NCBI GenBank assembly: GCA_033763895.1
Contig: JANRJQ010000010.1
Location: forward strand, 128,146-192,145
Source: Chloroherpetonaceae bacterium
Lineage (GTDB): Bacteria > Bacteroidota > Chlorobiia > Chlorobiales > Thermochlorobacteraceae
Length of the DNA stretch: 64,000 nucleotides
Direction of reading: 5' to 3'
A model generated the notes under the pieces. It worked only from the letters and a program-made list of their open reading frames with translations. It searched no databases and had not been told where the DNA came from. Made by a program: the position numbers and the translations under genes. Shown piece by piece: positions 45,019-53,716 of the stretch. Every line of letters begins with the position of its first letter. The stretch's first letter is position 1.

Positions 45019-46581
45019 TTAAAGATTGGGTTTTAATTTGATAAAAGGTACAATCATTTCATCAAGTGAGACACCGCCGTGTTGAAACGAATCTTTGTAT
45101 TGATTAACATATTTGTGAAAGTTCGTCGGATAAATGAAGTAATAGTCTTCTTTGGCAAGAATGTAATTCACATTTAATCCGTGATTAGGCAGCCGGTAAT
45201 CAGCGGGGTTTCGGACAAAAATGGCGTGTTTAGAGTCGCATTGAAGATTACGACCAAATTTGTATCTCAAGTTTGTTGAGGCTTCACGATCAGCCACAAC
45301 TTTCGTATGCCTCAAGCAACGAAGACTTCCGTGGTCGGTTGTAATGAATATCGTTGCTTTTTGTTTCGATAGAGTTTTTAGCAATCGTAAGAAAGAGGAA
45401 TGCTCAAACCAAGTTTTGGTTAATGAACGAAATGCTTGCTCATCCGGCGATAGTTCTTTGATCACTTGAGAATCTGAGCGGCTATGGGCAAGGATATCCA
45501 CAAAATTCACAACAACGGCATTGAGTTGAATTCCGAGTTGTGAAAGAATATTTTGTTCATAGGCTTTGCTATCATCAGAAGTAACCAATTTAGAATATTT
45601 CATACTTCTTATCGGAACCCTGCGTCGCTTAAAGAAATCTTCCATAAAATCAGCTTCATAGCGGTTTTTACTGGTTTCATCTTCCTGACTGTCTCGCCAA
45701 AGTTCCGGATGACGCTTTTCTATATCTGCAGGGAAAAGCCCGCTGAAAATTGAATTTCTTGAATAGGGTGTTGCAGTAGGAAGGACAGAGAAATAAGCAT
45801 TTCGCTCAATTGAAAAGTGAGCATTCAGCAATTTTTCAAGTACAATCCACTGATCAAATCGAAGACAATCGACAACAAACAAGAAAATCGGGCTTCCACC
45901 TTCAAGTTCAGGAATTACCGCGCGGTCAAGGACATCAAGCGACAGCATCGGACGCTTTTCCTTTTCGCGATGAATCCACTCCCGATAATTTTTTTCAATA
46001 AATTTTCCAAAAAGCGCGTTGCACTCCCGCTTTTGATCAATTAAGGTTTGTCTTAGATTAAGTGCAGGATGATCATCAAGTTCAACTTCCCATTGCGTTA
46101 GGCGAAAATGCAGTTCAATCCATTTATCCGCATCCACTTCGCCGTAAAGATCTGCGGATATTCGATTAAACTCCGCGATATAATTTTGTGTCGCTGCCGA
46201 ATCTTTGATTTTATCGGAGTCTAAAAGCTTTTTGCAAGTCAGAAGAATTTGTGTGGGATTGACCGGCTTAATGAGGTACTCTGAGATTTTTTTCCCAATC
46301 GCTTCCTCCATAATACTTTCTTGTTCATTCTTTGTGATCATGACAACCGGCGTCGTAGGATGAGACAGCTTAATTTCAGATAATGCCTTTAATCCGCTCA
46401 TTCCGGGCATTTGCTCATCAAGGAAAATAATGTCATATCGATTCTGACGCGAGAGTTCAATCGCGTCATCACCATTCAAAACTGTGGTAACCTCATAACC
46501 CTTATCGGATAGAAAGAGAATATGAGGCTTGAGATATTCAATTTCGTCGTCAGCCCAGAGTATTTTGTGTTTGTTAAGCAT
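45019..46581 (-). CDS. porX: PorX: response regulator with PglZ (alkaline phosphatase-like) domain
   Basis: A 520-residue T9SS regulator. Residues 1-120 are a CheY-like receiver with acidic pocket WADDE (about 9-13) and acceptor Asp55 (IIFLDEQMPGMSG). From about 200 a PglZ domain of the alkaline phosphatase superfamily follows: FLFVVDCLRFDQW, YFSVLPTATPYSRNS, and FITTDHGSLRC with HGG in the last 20 residues, giving the metal-binding Asp/His set. PorX acts with the kinase PorY in Porphyromonas and has phosphodiesterase activity. PorY is not in this window. It is upstream of tsaE and convergent with the envelope cluster; an 11-bp dyad lies ahead of its start. Confidence 0.93.
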   Translation of the reverse strand: MLNKHKILWADDEIEYLKPHILFLSDKGYEVTTVLNGDDAIELSRQNRYDIIFLDEQMPGMSGLKALSEIKLSHPTTPVVMITKNEQESIMEEAIGKKISEYLIKPVNPTQILLTCKKLLDSDKIKDSAATQNYIAEFNRISADLYGEVDADKWIELHFRLTQWEVELDDHPALNLRQTLIDQKRECNALFGKFIEKNYREWIHREKEKRPMLSLDVLDRAVIPELEGGSPIFLFVVDCLRFDQWIVLEKLLNAHFSIERNAYFSVLPTATPYSRNSIFSGLFPADIEKRHPELWRDSQEDETSKNRYEADFMEDFFKRRRVPIRSMKYSKLVTSDDSKAYEQNILSQLGIQLNAVVVNFVDILAHSRSDSQVIKELSPDEQAFRSLTKTWFEHSSFLRLLKTLSKQKATIFITTDHGSLRCLRHTKVVADREASTNLRYKFGRNLQCDSKHAIFVRNPADYRLPNHGLNVNYILAKEDYYFIYPTNFHKYVNQYKDSFQHGGVSLDEMIVPFIKLKPNL

Positions 46582-46616
46582 TATCAGTAAAAATGATTTT
46601 CAAAGAAGTATAAATT

Positions 46617-46642
46617 CAAATGTTAAACGAATTTAACATTTG
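46617..46642. promoter_or_regulatory. Perfect inverted repeat upstream of porX
   Basis: Arms CAAATGTTAAA (46617-46627) and TTTAACATTTG (46632-46642) are perfect complements around CGAA. It lies 35 bases ahead of the porX start and about 200 bases ahead of the divergent TPR gene. It lacks a T tract, so an operator is more likely than a terminator. Confidence 0.5.
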
Positions 46643-46845
46643 AAAGGTGGAGATAATCTACCCCCCTTTTTAAGGTAGCAACATTTATTTCTGAATCTTA
46701 TTTTCAATTCTATCGTTTTTTTTAGAAACCTTTATCCAACGCATTTGCCGTGGCTTATTGCCAATTTGGAATGAATTAAGGTACAAATGTTGTTAAGAGA
46801 CTTTAGGATTTTCCCAATTTCTTATAACCATTAGAATAAATTAAG

Positions 46846-47628
46846 GTGAATCAAAAATCGCCATCACTATTGTTATTGGTTCTGGCTTTAATTTCATCAG
46901 AACTTTTTGCGAAAGATCATCCTGCTAAATTTACATCTTCGTCTCTCCGCGAAGCCGTGGAAGCAGGGGATAGTGCCTATCGTGCATTTAACTACGACCT
47001 TGCGATCCAAAAATATGAGCAAGCAACAAAAGAAAACCTTTCTGTTGATTTACTCCTAAAACTTTCAGATGCCTATTTCTTTGGCGGTTATGAAAAGCCA
47101 AAAAGGGAGCAAGAAAAAATGTATTTCAACGCTAAAAAGGTTCTTCTTACAGCAAAACAGATAGACTCCTTAAATTCAGAAGTGTTTGCGAGGCTGGGGC
47201 AAGTCACCGGTCAGATAGCCATTTTTAAGGGGAATGAAGAAAAAATTAAACTTGGGCTTCAAATCAAGGAATATGCAGACCGAGCGCTCGAGCTTAACCC
47301 AAATTGTGCAATGGCTCATGCGGTGTTAGGGATTTGGCATTATGAATTAGCCGGTCTTTCATTTTTTGAACGAACTTTAGTCAATGTTCTTTTTGGTGGA
47401 GTTCCCAAAGGAAGTTATGAAACCTCTTGCACCCATCTTAAAAAAGCGGTTGAACTCGCACCAAATGTTATTTATTACCGCTATATGTTCGCAAAATCCT
47501 TGATTAAGGTTGATCAAGAAGAAGAAGCAAAGAAATCGCTTATCGTTGCACTCGAACTCCCTTTGTTAGTTGCCGGAGATAAAAGGAACAAAAGTGCGGC
47601 AAAAGAATTACTTCTTGAATTGAATTGA
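46846..47628 (+). CDS. Exported TPR protein
   Basis: A 260-residue protein starting with GTG at 46846 and a signal peptide (SLLLLVLALISSELFAKD). The rest is tetratricopeptide helices: AVEAGDSAYRAFNYDLAIQKYEQATKE at the start, then repeated LGQVTGQIAIFKGNEEKIKLGLQIKEYADRALELNPN-like segments and a last repeat LAPNVIYYRYMFAKSLIKVDQEEEAKKSL. Probably periplasmic. Convergent with the cysteine desulfurase gene; the stops are three bases apart. No function beyond protein binding can be given. Confidence 0.8.
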   Translation: MNQKSPSLLLLVLALISSELFAKDHPAKFTSSSLREAVEAGDSAYRAFNYDLAIQKYEQATKENLSVDLLLKLSDAYFFGGYEKPKREQEKMYFNAKKVLLTAKQIDSLNSEVFARLGQVTGQIAIFKGNEEKIKLGLQIKEYADRALELNPNCAMAHAVLGIWHYELAGLSFFERTLVNVLFGGVPKGSYETSCTHLKKAVELAPNVIYYRYMFAKSLIKVDQEEEAKKSLIVALELPLLVAGDKRNKSAAKELLLELN

Positions 47629-47631
47629 AAC

Positions 47632-48804
47632 TCATTTTGATATCCGCTTTAGGGCTTCAGGAATTTTTTCAGAAGCGAAGAGCACATCGCGTTCAGTCGT
47701 AAATTTTGAAAACGAAATTCTGGCTGAAAGCCGCGCTTCATCTTCAGTTTTTCCCAGAGCTAACAGAACATGCGATGGTTTTTCGGTCCCGGAAGTACAT
47801 GCGCTGCCACTCGATATTGCCACACCCACCGCATCCATTGCAAGCAAAAACACATCGCTTGCCAGCCGTTTCTTAGTTGGAAGATGAAAAGAAAGATTCA
47901 AGACATGTGCAATTTTTTCATTCTCATTTCCATTAAGAGAAAAGGTAATCCCACTATCTTTTAGAGAGGCCGAGAGTGAATCCAAAAATAATGCGCTTAC
48001 ATGACGAATCTGACGATCATTTTTTTCGAAATCTCGAATTGAAATTTCTAACGCTTTTGCAAACCCTACAGCCAATGCCGCACTTTCGGTTCCCGCGCGT
48101 CGGTTTCGTTCATGACTCCCACCGTGTAATAGTGAATCAATAGGAGTTCCTTCACGAATAAAGAGTGCACCAATCCCTTTAGGCCCATAAAATTTGTGAG
48201 CCGTCACTGTCGCGAGTGAAATTGAAGAACCCTTAAGTGAAAATGGAACTTTGCCAATAGCTTGAACAGCATCCGTATGAAAATATCCGCCTAATTTCTT
48301 GACCTTTTCAGAAATCAATTCGATAGGATTAATATTCCCAAGTTCGTTATTTACCAACATGATTGAAACAAGCAACCGTTCTCCCTTTGAAAAATCCTCT
48401 ATACCCGTGGTGATAATCTTCCCTGTTTCATCGTGTGAGATATAGTTAACTTGAACCGAGAACTTGTTTGATAACCAAGCAAGTGGCTCAAGAACCGCTT
48501 TATGCTCGAGTTTTGAAGTAAGAACGGTAAGCGAATCTTTAGGGTTTGAAAAGAAAAATCCTTTCACCGCCATATTGTTCGATTCTGTGCCACCGGAGCT
48601 AAAAAATATTTCGGAAGGTTTGGCGTTTAATAAATGGGCAATTTTTTCACGCGAATCTTCAAGGGCATTTTTTGTAAACTGCCCAAACGAATGGATGGAA
48701 GAAGGATTTCCAAAGTGAGTAGAGAAATAAGGCTTCATTGCGTCAAAAACTTCCGGATCAAGCGGCGTTGTCGAGGCATTATCCAAGTATATTGGTTCAA
48801 TCAT
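47632..48804 (-). CDS. Cysteine desulfurase, IscS/NifS family
   Basis: A 390-residue PLP enzyme that takes sulfur from cysteine for Fe-S clusters or tRNA thiolation. It shows IYLDNASTTPLDPEV at the N-terminus, HTDAVQAIGK, the PLP lysine Lys204 in TAHKFYGPKGIGALF, and the catalytic Cys336 in SSGSACTSG. The intact loop points to the IscS/NifS class rather than SufS. No scaffold gene (iscU/nifU) lies beside it, so the sulfur acceptor is not known. Confidence 0.96.
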   Translation of the reverse strand: MIEPIYLDNASTTPLDPEVFDAMKPYFSTHFGNPSSIHSFGQFTKNALEDSREKIAHLLNAKPSEIFFSSGGTESNNMAVKGFFFSNPKDSLTVLTSKLEHKAVLEPLAWLSNKFSVQVNYISHDETGKIITTGIEDFSKGERLLVSIMLVNNELGNINPIELISEKVKKLGGYFHTDAVQAIGKVPFSLKGSSISLATVTAHKFYGPKGIGALFIREGTPIDSLLHGGSHERNRRAGTESAALAVGFAKALEISIRDFEKNDRQIRHVSALFLDSLSASLKDSGITFSLNGNENEKIAHVLNLSFHLPTKKRLASDVFLLAMDAVGVAISSGSACTSGTEKPSHVLLALGKTEDEARLSARISFSKFTTERDVLFASEKIPEALKRISK

Positions 48805-48971
48805 ATTACGTTGTAAAATCTCAATTAAAGCTCATTTATATGAGAAGAAAATTTCTTCTTCAGTGTTTTTTTTCTATACTTCAATGTTTCAGCGTTCAAT
48901 TTTTCAGTCGGTTAATAATAGTACTTGAATGATTTTATTCCCGATTCTACAACGCCCTAATCTGTAATATC

Positions 48972-50105
48972 ATGAGCAAATTAAGCCAACTTGCCGAAGA
49001 TTTTTGTTTGGCTCGTGAGGGTAAAAAGCTAACCATCGAACAACTCAGTCAGAAGACAAGAGTAAGACTTGAGTTGCTAAAAAATTTTGAATCAGGCATT
49101 TTTAATGCTTTGCCTCCGCCGTACATTATTCCAATGATGAAAGTCTATGCCAAAGAATTAGGCATACCGGAATCAGTCATTGATGATTGCAAACATGAAC
49201 TTGGGATTCATGATATTCCCGATAATACGAAACAAGGACTATCTTCATCAGGTTCATTTACAGGACTAAATAAAGTAAGTTCTTCTGAAAATGATTCTTT
49301 CCAACAGCCTCTTTTGAATGAAGAGCCACTTTGGCTTGCAACTGCATTCCAATACAGATTTGGAATAATTGCATCAATCGTTCTCTTCATTGGGCTTTTG
49401 GGATTTTCATATTGGTGGTTTTTCTTAAGGGAAAAGGCTGTAATTATTCGGCAAACAGCCAAAAACACCGTGTTGTATCAAGAAGAATCAAAGCGTGAGA
49501 ATCAAACCGCAATTAAACCTGAAATTCCAAAAGAGTGGATTTCAGGAAAGGATACCCTGTTTAATACGCCCTTACCCACTGAGCAACTCCAACCGATACA
49601 AAGCCAAGTTCCTGTGCAAGAAGTCGTGACGACAACTGCCCTTCCAGCAGTCTCGCCAAAAGATACCGTTAAAGCGAAACGAAATCCAAATCCTCAGGTT
49701 CCATCAGATCTTTCTAACGAAATAGTAATTGATCAACTCCCGGGAATTCCAAAACGCAATTCGGGTGATGGCGAAGAATTTGGAGCGATAGACCCGAGTA
49801 GAGCATCTGTATTTGAACAGGGTGCCAATCCGGAAAAAAAACCGCAGCAAAAGAAATACAGGTTAGTTTTTCAGTTTAACCCTGAGTCAACTGATACTTG
49901 CAAGGTCAGCGTTATGATTGAGGGAAAGGGTCTGAGAAGTGTTTCTCTTTATCCCACCAATCGAACTGCCCGATTTGATGCAGATACAACAATGAGCATT
50001 ACTATTGAAAAAGCTGAGGCTGTTTCTGTCATACTCAATGATGAAAAGGTGACTTTGCCAAAAACTTCCGGTGAGGTGTCAAATCTAAAAGTTGCTGAAC
50101 CTTAA
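48972..50105 (+). CDS. RodZ-like helix-turn-helix membrane protein
   Basis: A 377-residue protein in the order cytoplasmic HTH (about 5-80: LCLAREGKKLTIEQLSQKTRVRLELLKNFE), one membrane helix at about 130-150, and a periplasmic Pro/Lys-rich part. A C-terminal beta-domain of about 85 residues follows (from YRLVFQFNPESTD). This is the layout of RodZ, which links MreB to the cell wall machinery. The HTH has diverged from DNA-binding types, as is usual in RodZ. Divergent from the desulfurase gene and followed by the Prc protease gene. Confidence 0.78.
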   Translation: MSKLSQLAEDFCLAREGKKLTIEQLSQKTRVRLELLKNFESGIFNALPPPYIIPMMKVYAKELGIPESVIDDCKHELGIHDIPDNTKQGLSSSGSFTGLNKVSSSENDSFQQPLLNEEPLWLATAFQYRFGIIASIVLFIGLLGFSYWWFFLREKAVIIRQTAKNTVLYQEESKRENQTAIKPEIPKEWISGKDTLFNTPLPTEQLQPIQSQVPVQEVVTTTALPAVSPKDTVKAKRNPNPQVPSDLSNEIVIDQLPGIPKRNSGDGEEFGAIDPSRASVFEQGANPEKKPQQKKYRLVFQFNPESTDTCKVSVMIEGKGLRSVSLYPTNRTARFDADTTMSITIEKAEAVSVILNDEKVTLPKTSGEVSNLKVAEP

Positions 50106-50255
50106 ACTTTGGAGATAAATAGGGAATCTCGTGTCACTATTCTTTTGAATTGGCGTAATTAAAACTATTGCAATACCAGTAAATCAACTTATATGAATCG
50201 AGCTTACGTTTTGTTTAATTATAACAACAATAAAATCCTTCAGCTGCCAAGCCGT

Positions 50256-52346
50256 ATGACGAAGAAAATCGTTTCCTCTCTTGTATTACTCCTTGTATAC
50301 GCGTTGTTTTCCTTCTCCCTAAAGGCACAATCAGATACTGATGCATCGATAAAAAACGCGGATTTATCCGTTGATACAACATCGCTGTATGCACAATCAA
50401 TTCATCCGCTTGTCGAAAGGGAAGTGGCAAGAATCTTGATGATTCGCCATTACAAAAAATTTAGATTGGACGATTCCCTCTCTAAACAAATGTTTGATTT
50501 TTATCTTGAATCATTCGATAACAATAGAAGTGTTTTTCTTGCCTCAGATGTAAGTGAGTTTCAAGCCTATAAATATCAACTGGATAACAATTTGCAACGC
50601 GGCGATCTCAGCGTTGCATTCCTCATATTCAATCGATTTAAGATTCGCTTTGATCAACGACTGAAAAGCGTTGTCAGTATTCTTGAGAAGGAATTTGACT
50701 ACTCAATTAACGAAGAGTATTTCTATGATCGCAAAGAATTGCCTTGGCCTAAAACTCAAAAAGAACTGGATGAACTCTGGGAAAAAGTTCTAAAAAATCA
50801 GGCGCTTGATTTGAAGCTTGCAGGAAAAAAATGGGAAGAAATTCAAAAAACTCTGTTTAGTCGATATAAAAATCAAGCAAAGGCAATCTCTCAATACAAA
50901 AGCGAAGATATCTTTCAGATTTATATGAATAGCTTTACGAGAGCGATTGACCCACACACCAATTATTTTTCACCGTCAACTTCCGACAATTTTCGAATCA
51001 ATATGTCTCAATCCCTCGAGGGAATTGGGGCTCAGCTACAATCAGAAAATGATTATACAAAGGTCGCAGAAGTGATACCCGGAGGCCCAGCCTTCAAAAG
51101 CAAATTGATTAAAAAAGGGGATAAAATTGTTGGGGTTGCTCAAGGAGATACAGGTAAGTTTGTGGATGTTATCGGGTGGAGATTAGATGATGTTGTAGCA
51201 TTAATTCGCGGTCCAAAAGGAACAATTGTTCGTTTGCAAATTATCGCAGCAGAAGATTTGGCGACAGCACCACCACGCGAAATCAAACTCACCCGAGACA
51301 AAGTTAAACTTGAAAATCAAACCGCAAAAAAAGAAGTTAAGATTATAAAAACAGGAGCAAAATCGAGCAAAATTGGCGTGATTACCATTCCAACTTTTTA
51401 TATGGATTTTGAAGCGTATCAAAGAGGTGAAGCAAATTACAACAGCACCTCCCGTGATGTTCGCCGGTTGGTTGGAGAATTGCAGTCTGAAAAGGTCGAG
51501 GGCATAATCATTGATCTAAGAAACAACGGCGGCGGAAGTTTGATGGAAGCAATTGAATTGAGTGGGTTATTTATTCCTCAAGGCCCTGTCGTTCAAGTGA
51601 AAGATGCCTCTGGAAGGGTTGAAATCAATGAAGATGATGACCCCGCAATGGTTTACAATGGGCCATTAGGTGTTCTCATTAATCGGTTTAGCGCTTCTGC
51701 ATCTGAGATTTTTGCAGGGGCAATGCAAGATTATAACCGCGCAATAATCATCGGAGAAAATAGTTATGGAAAAGGCACGGTTCAGACACTCGATGATCTC
51801 AATCGAAGAATTCAAATCAAAAACGAACGGTTAGGTCAATTAAAATTTACCACGGCTAAATTTTATCGTGTAACCGGTAGTAGTACTCAACACAAAGGTG
51901 TGCTCCCTGATATCAATTTCCCCTCAGCCTTTAGTGCTGAAGAATTTGGCGAAGATTCAGAACCAACAGCCTTACCGTGGGATGAAATCACGACAGCGCC
52001 ATTTAAGCCGATGGCCAAAATTACACCTAAGACAAAGGAATTATTACAAAAGAAGCACGCGGCACGTGTAAAGAAAAATGACGCTTTTCAATCGGTGGTT
52101 CAAGAAATTCAATGGGCGAAAAAAGAGCGAGCAAAAAAATCGATTTCACTTTTAGAAACAGAACGTAAAAAGGAACGCGACGCAGCCGAGGCCCGACGCT
52201 TGGCAAGAAATAAAAAAGTTCAGCTTAAAGGAAAAACCGAATCGCCAGCTGCATCAAACCAAGAGAATGCTGAGAAAGAGCCGGATATTTATTTAGATGA
52301 AGCCGGCCAAATTTTGACCGATTTAGTCAATTTGAGAATCGGGTAA
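50256..52346 (+). CDS. prc: C-terminal processing (tail-specific) protease, S41 family
   Basis: A 696-residue periplasmic protease of the Tsp/Prc type. The ATG at 50256 starts a signal peptide ending SLKAQ; the frame is open to 50193. An N-terminal helical domain (about 45-240) is followed by a PDZ domain (LEGIGAQLQSENDYTKV) and the S41 core. The Ser-Lys-Asp set fits E. coli Tsp spacing: Ser481 in SASASEIF, Asp492, and Lys506 in YGKGTVQT. The C-terminal 120 residues are charged helix. It cuts proteins at their C-termini, including envelope and cell wall enzymes. A terminator follows. Confidence 0.94.
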   Translation: MTKKIVSSLVLLLVYALFSFSLKAQSDTDASIKNADLSVDTTSLYAQSIHPLVEREVARILMIRHYKKFRLDDSLSKQMFDFYLESFDNNRSVFLASDVSEFQAYKYQLDNNLQRGDLSVAFLIFNRFKIRFDQRLKSVVSILEKEFDYSINEEYFYDRKELPWPKTQKELDELWEKVLKNQALDLKLAGKKWEEIQKTLFSRYKNQAKAISQYKSEDIFQIYMNSFTRAIDPHTNYFSPSTSDNFRINMSQSLEGIGAQLQSENDYTKVAEVIPGGPAFKSKLIKKGDKIVGVAQGDTGKFVDVIGWRLDDVVALIRGPKGTIVRLQIIAAEDLATAPPREIKLTRDKVKLENQTAKKEVKIIKTGAKSSKIGVITIPTFYMDFEAYQRGEANYNSTSRDVRRLVGELQSEKVEGIIIDLRNNGGGSLMEAIELSGLFIPQGPVVQVKDASGRVEINEDDDPAMVYNGPLGVLINRFSASASEIFAGAMQDYNRAIIIGENSYGKGTVQTLDDLNRRIQIKNERLGQLKFTTAKFYRVTGSSTQHKGVLPDINFPSAFSAEEFGEDSEPTALPWDEITTAPFKPMAKITPKTKELLQKKHAARVKKNDAFQSVVQEIQWAKKERAKKSISLLETERKKERDAAEARRLARNKKVQLKGKTESPAASNQENAEKEPDIYLDEAGQILTDLVNLRIG

Positions 52347-52365
52347 TCATCGATTTTGCAACTAC

Positions 52366-52396
52366 AAAAGCTCTTGAGGTTCAAGAGCTTTTTTTG
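52366..52396 (+). terminator. Intrinsic terminator after the Prc protease gene
   Basis: A 12-pair stem AAAAGCTCTTGA (52366-52377) and TCAAGAGCTTTT (52381-52392) with a GGT loop and more T after it. It isolates the TetR unit from the protease gene. Confidence 0.85.
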
Positions 52397-52405
52397 TATT
52401 TGGTA

Positions 52406-52421
52406 CATACCAATTGGTATG
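52406..52421. promoter_or_regulatory. TetR-type operator 1
   Basis: CATACCAATTGGTATG is a perfect 16-bp palindrome 13 bases before the TetR gene start, overlapping the promoter region (TATATT at 52423-52428 is a fair -10). This suits self-repression. Confidence 0.75.
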
Positions 52422-52434
52422 CTATATTTAAACT

Positions 52435-53013
52435 ATGGATACAAGAGCAGAAATATTAAAAAAGAATTTTGAGATTCTAAGGCGACAAGGCTTTGGTGGG
52501 ATTCGGGCAGATAAGTCAGTCGCTGAAATTGGCGTCACAAAGGGAGCTCTTTATCACTACTTCCCTTCAAAACGTGATTTGGGATATGCCATTTTTGATG
52601 AAATCATTACACCGAGATACCAATCGCTTTGGAGCCGTTCAGAGCAAACTGAGGCAAATCCAATTGATGTAATGATTTCTACAATTGAGGATCTCTCCCG
52701 TTCAACTTGTGAGAACATTTCGTTGGGTTGTCCATTGAATAACATCGCTCAGGAAATGTCGGGACTTGACGATGGATTTACAAAAAGAATCGAATCTCTT
52801 TATGAAGTCATGCAAAATCAATTGGCTTCCGCTTTATCGAAAGGGAAAAAAAAGGGGCTTGTCAAAAAGGATTGTGACCCCAAAAATGCTGCGATTTTTA
52901 TCGTAGCATCTACTGAAGGGGCTTTTGGAATTGGAAAAGCCTTACAGTCAGAAAAGGCATTTCAAACAGCGTTGAAAGAATTGATTCGGTACATTAATTC
53001 ATTAAGAGCATAA
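52435..53013 (+). CDS. TetR/AcrR family transcriptional repressor
   Basis: A 192-residue repressor. The N-terminal HTH (about 6-50: ILKKNFEILRRQGFGGIRADKSVAEIGVTKGALYHYFPSKRDLGYAIFDE) has the classical GALYHYFPSK recognition turn. The C-terminal half is the helical ligand domain, with GCPLNNIAQEMS near 101-112, as in TetR proteins sensing reactive compounds. The gene is flanked by two related palindromes (52406-52421 and 53031-53048), so it very probably represses itself and the two genes that follow. Confidence 0.95.
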   Translation: MDTRAEILKKNFEILRRQGFGGIRADKSVAEIGVTKGALYHYFPSKRDLGYAIFDEIITPRYQSLWSRSEQTEANPIDVMISTIEDLSRSTCENISLGCPLNNIAQEMSGLDDGFTKRIESLYEVMQNQLASALSKGKKKGLVKKDCDPKNAAIFIVASTEGAFGIGKALQSEKAFQTALKELIRYINSLRA

Positions 53014-53030
53014 TTTTTTTAATCAAGTAC

Positions 53031-53048
53031 ATACTAACTAGTTGGTAT
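53031..53048. promoter_or_regulatory. TetR-type operator 2
   Basis: ATACTAACTAGTTGGTAT (16 of 18 positions symmetric) has the same ATACYAA/TTGGTAT half-sites as operator 1 but a four-base CTAG spacer. It ends three bases before the ATG of the DsbA-like gene, so a bound repressor would block that gene directly. Confidence 0.7.
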
Positions 53049-53051
53049 TCT

Positions 53052-53702
53052 ATGAATTTAAACAGACGAATCATTTATATCTATGACGCACTTTGTGGCT
53101 GGTGTTATGGATTCAGCGAGGTGATTGTAACTCTTGAGAAGACTTTTCAAGACATTTTGACCTTTCAAGTGCTGAATGGAGGAATGATAATGGGCGACCG
53201 AGTGAAACCAATTTCTGAAACAAGATGGTACATCGAATCAGCTTATCCGATTGTAGAAGCTAAAACCGGGGTTCAATTCGGTGAAGCATATCTAAATGGC
53301 ATTCTGAAGTCAGGTCAAATCCTTTCAGATTCACTGCCACCTGCATTAGCATTCAACGCATTGAAAGGTCAAACGAAACTTACCCAAATTGGACTGGCTT
53401 CATCGATTCAAAGGTTGCTCTATATCGAGGGTAAAAACTTAAACGAGCCCGATTCATACCGCTCTCTATCTGAAGAGTGCGGAATCAGTTTTGAACTCTT
53501 TCTCTCAAAATTTAAGAGTGAAGAAACCCTTAAAGAAACACAGATTGAATTTCAGCAAGTGAAATCACTTGGTGTAAATGGATTCCCAACGGTTTTATTC
53601 GATAGTGGGAATCGAATTTACCCAATTACATCAGGCTACTCGACTGTTGAAATTTTATCTAACAGAATTCACCATTTGGTGGAGAACATAAATAAACAAT
53701 AA
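53052..53702 (+). CDS. DsbA-family (thioredoxin-fold) protein with CGWC motif
   Basis: A 216-residue cytoplasmic protein (no signal peptide) of the DsbA/FrnE-like group. The active-site motif CGWC is at residues 15-18 in YDALCGWCYGFS and the cis-proline loop is GVNGFPTVLF. Such proteins are dithiol oxidoreductases, often in stress operons. It is directly downstream of a TetR gene and its operator, and 14 bases ahead of an NmrA-like gene. The likely role is defence against thiol-reactive compounds. Confidence 0.88.
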   Translation: MNLNRRIIYIYDALCGWCYGFSEVIVTLEKTFQDILTFQVLNGGMIMGDRVKPISETRWYIESAYPIVEAKTGVQFGEAYLNGILKSGQILSDSLPPALAFNALKGQTKLTQIGLASSIQRLLYIEGKNLNEPDSYRSLSEECGISFELFLSKFKSEETLKETQIEFQQVKSLGVNGFPTVLFDSGNRIYPITSGYSTVEILSNRIHHLVENINKQ

Positions 53703-53716
53703 AAAAAGGAGAAAAT

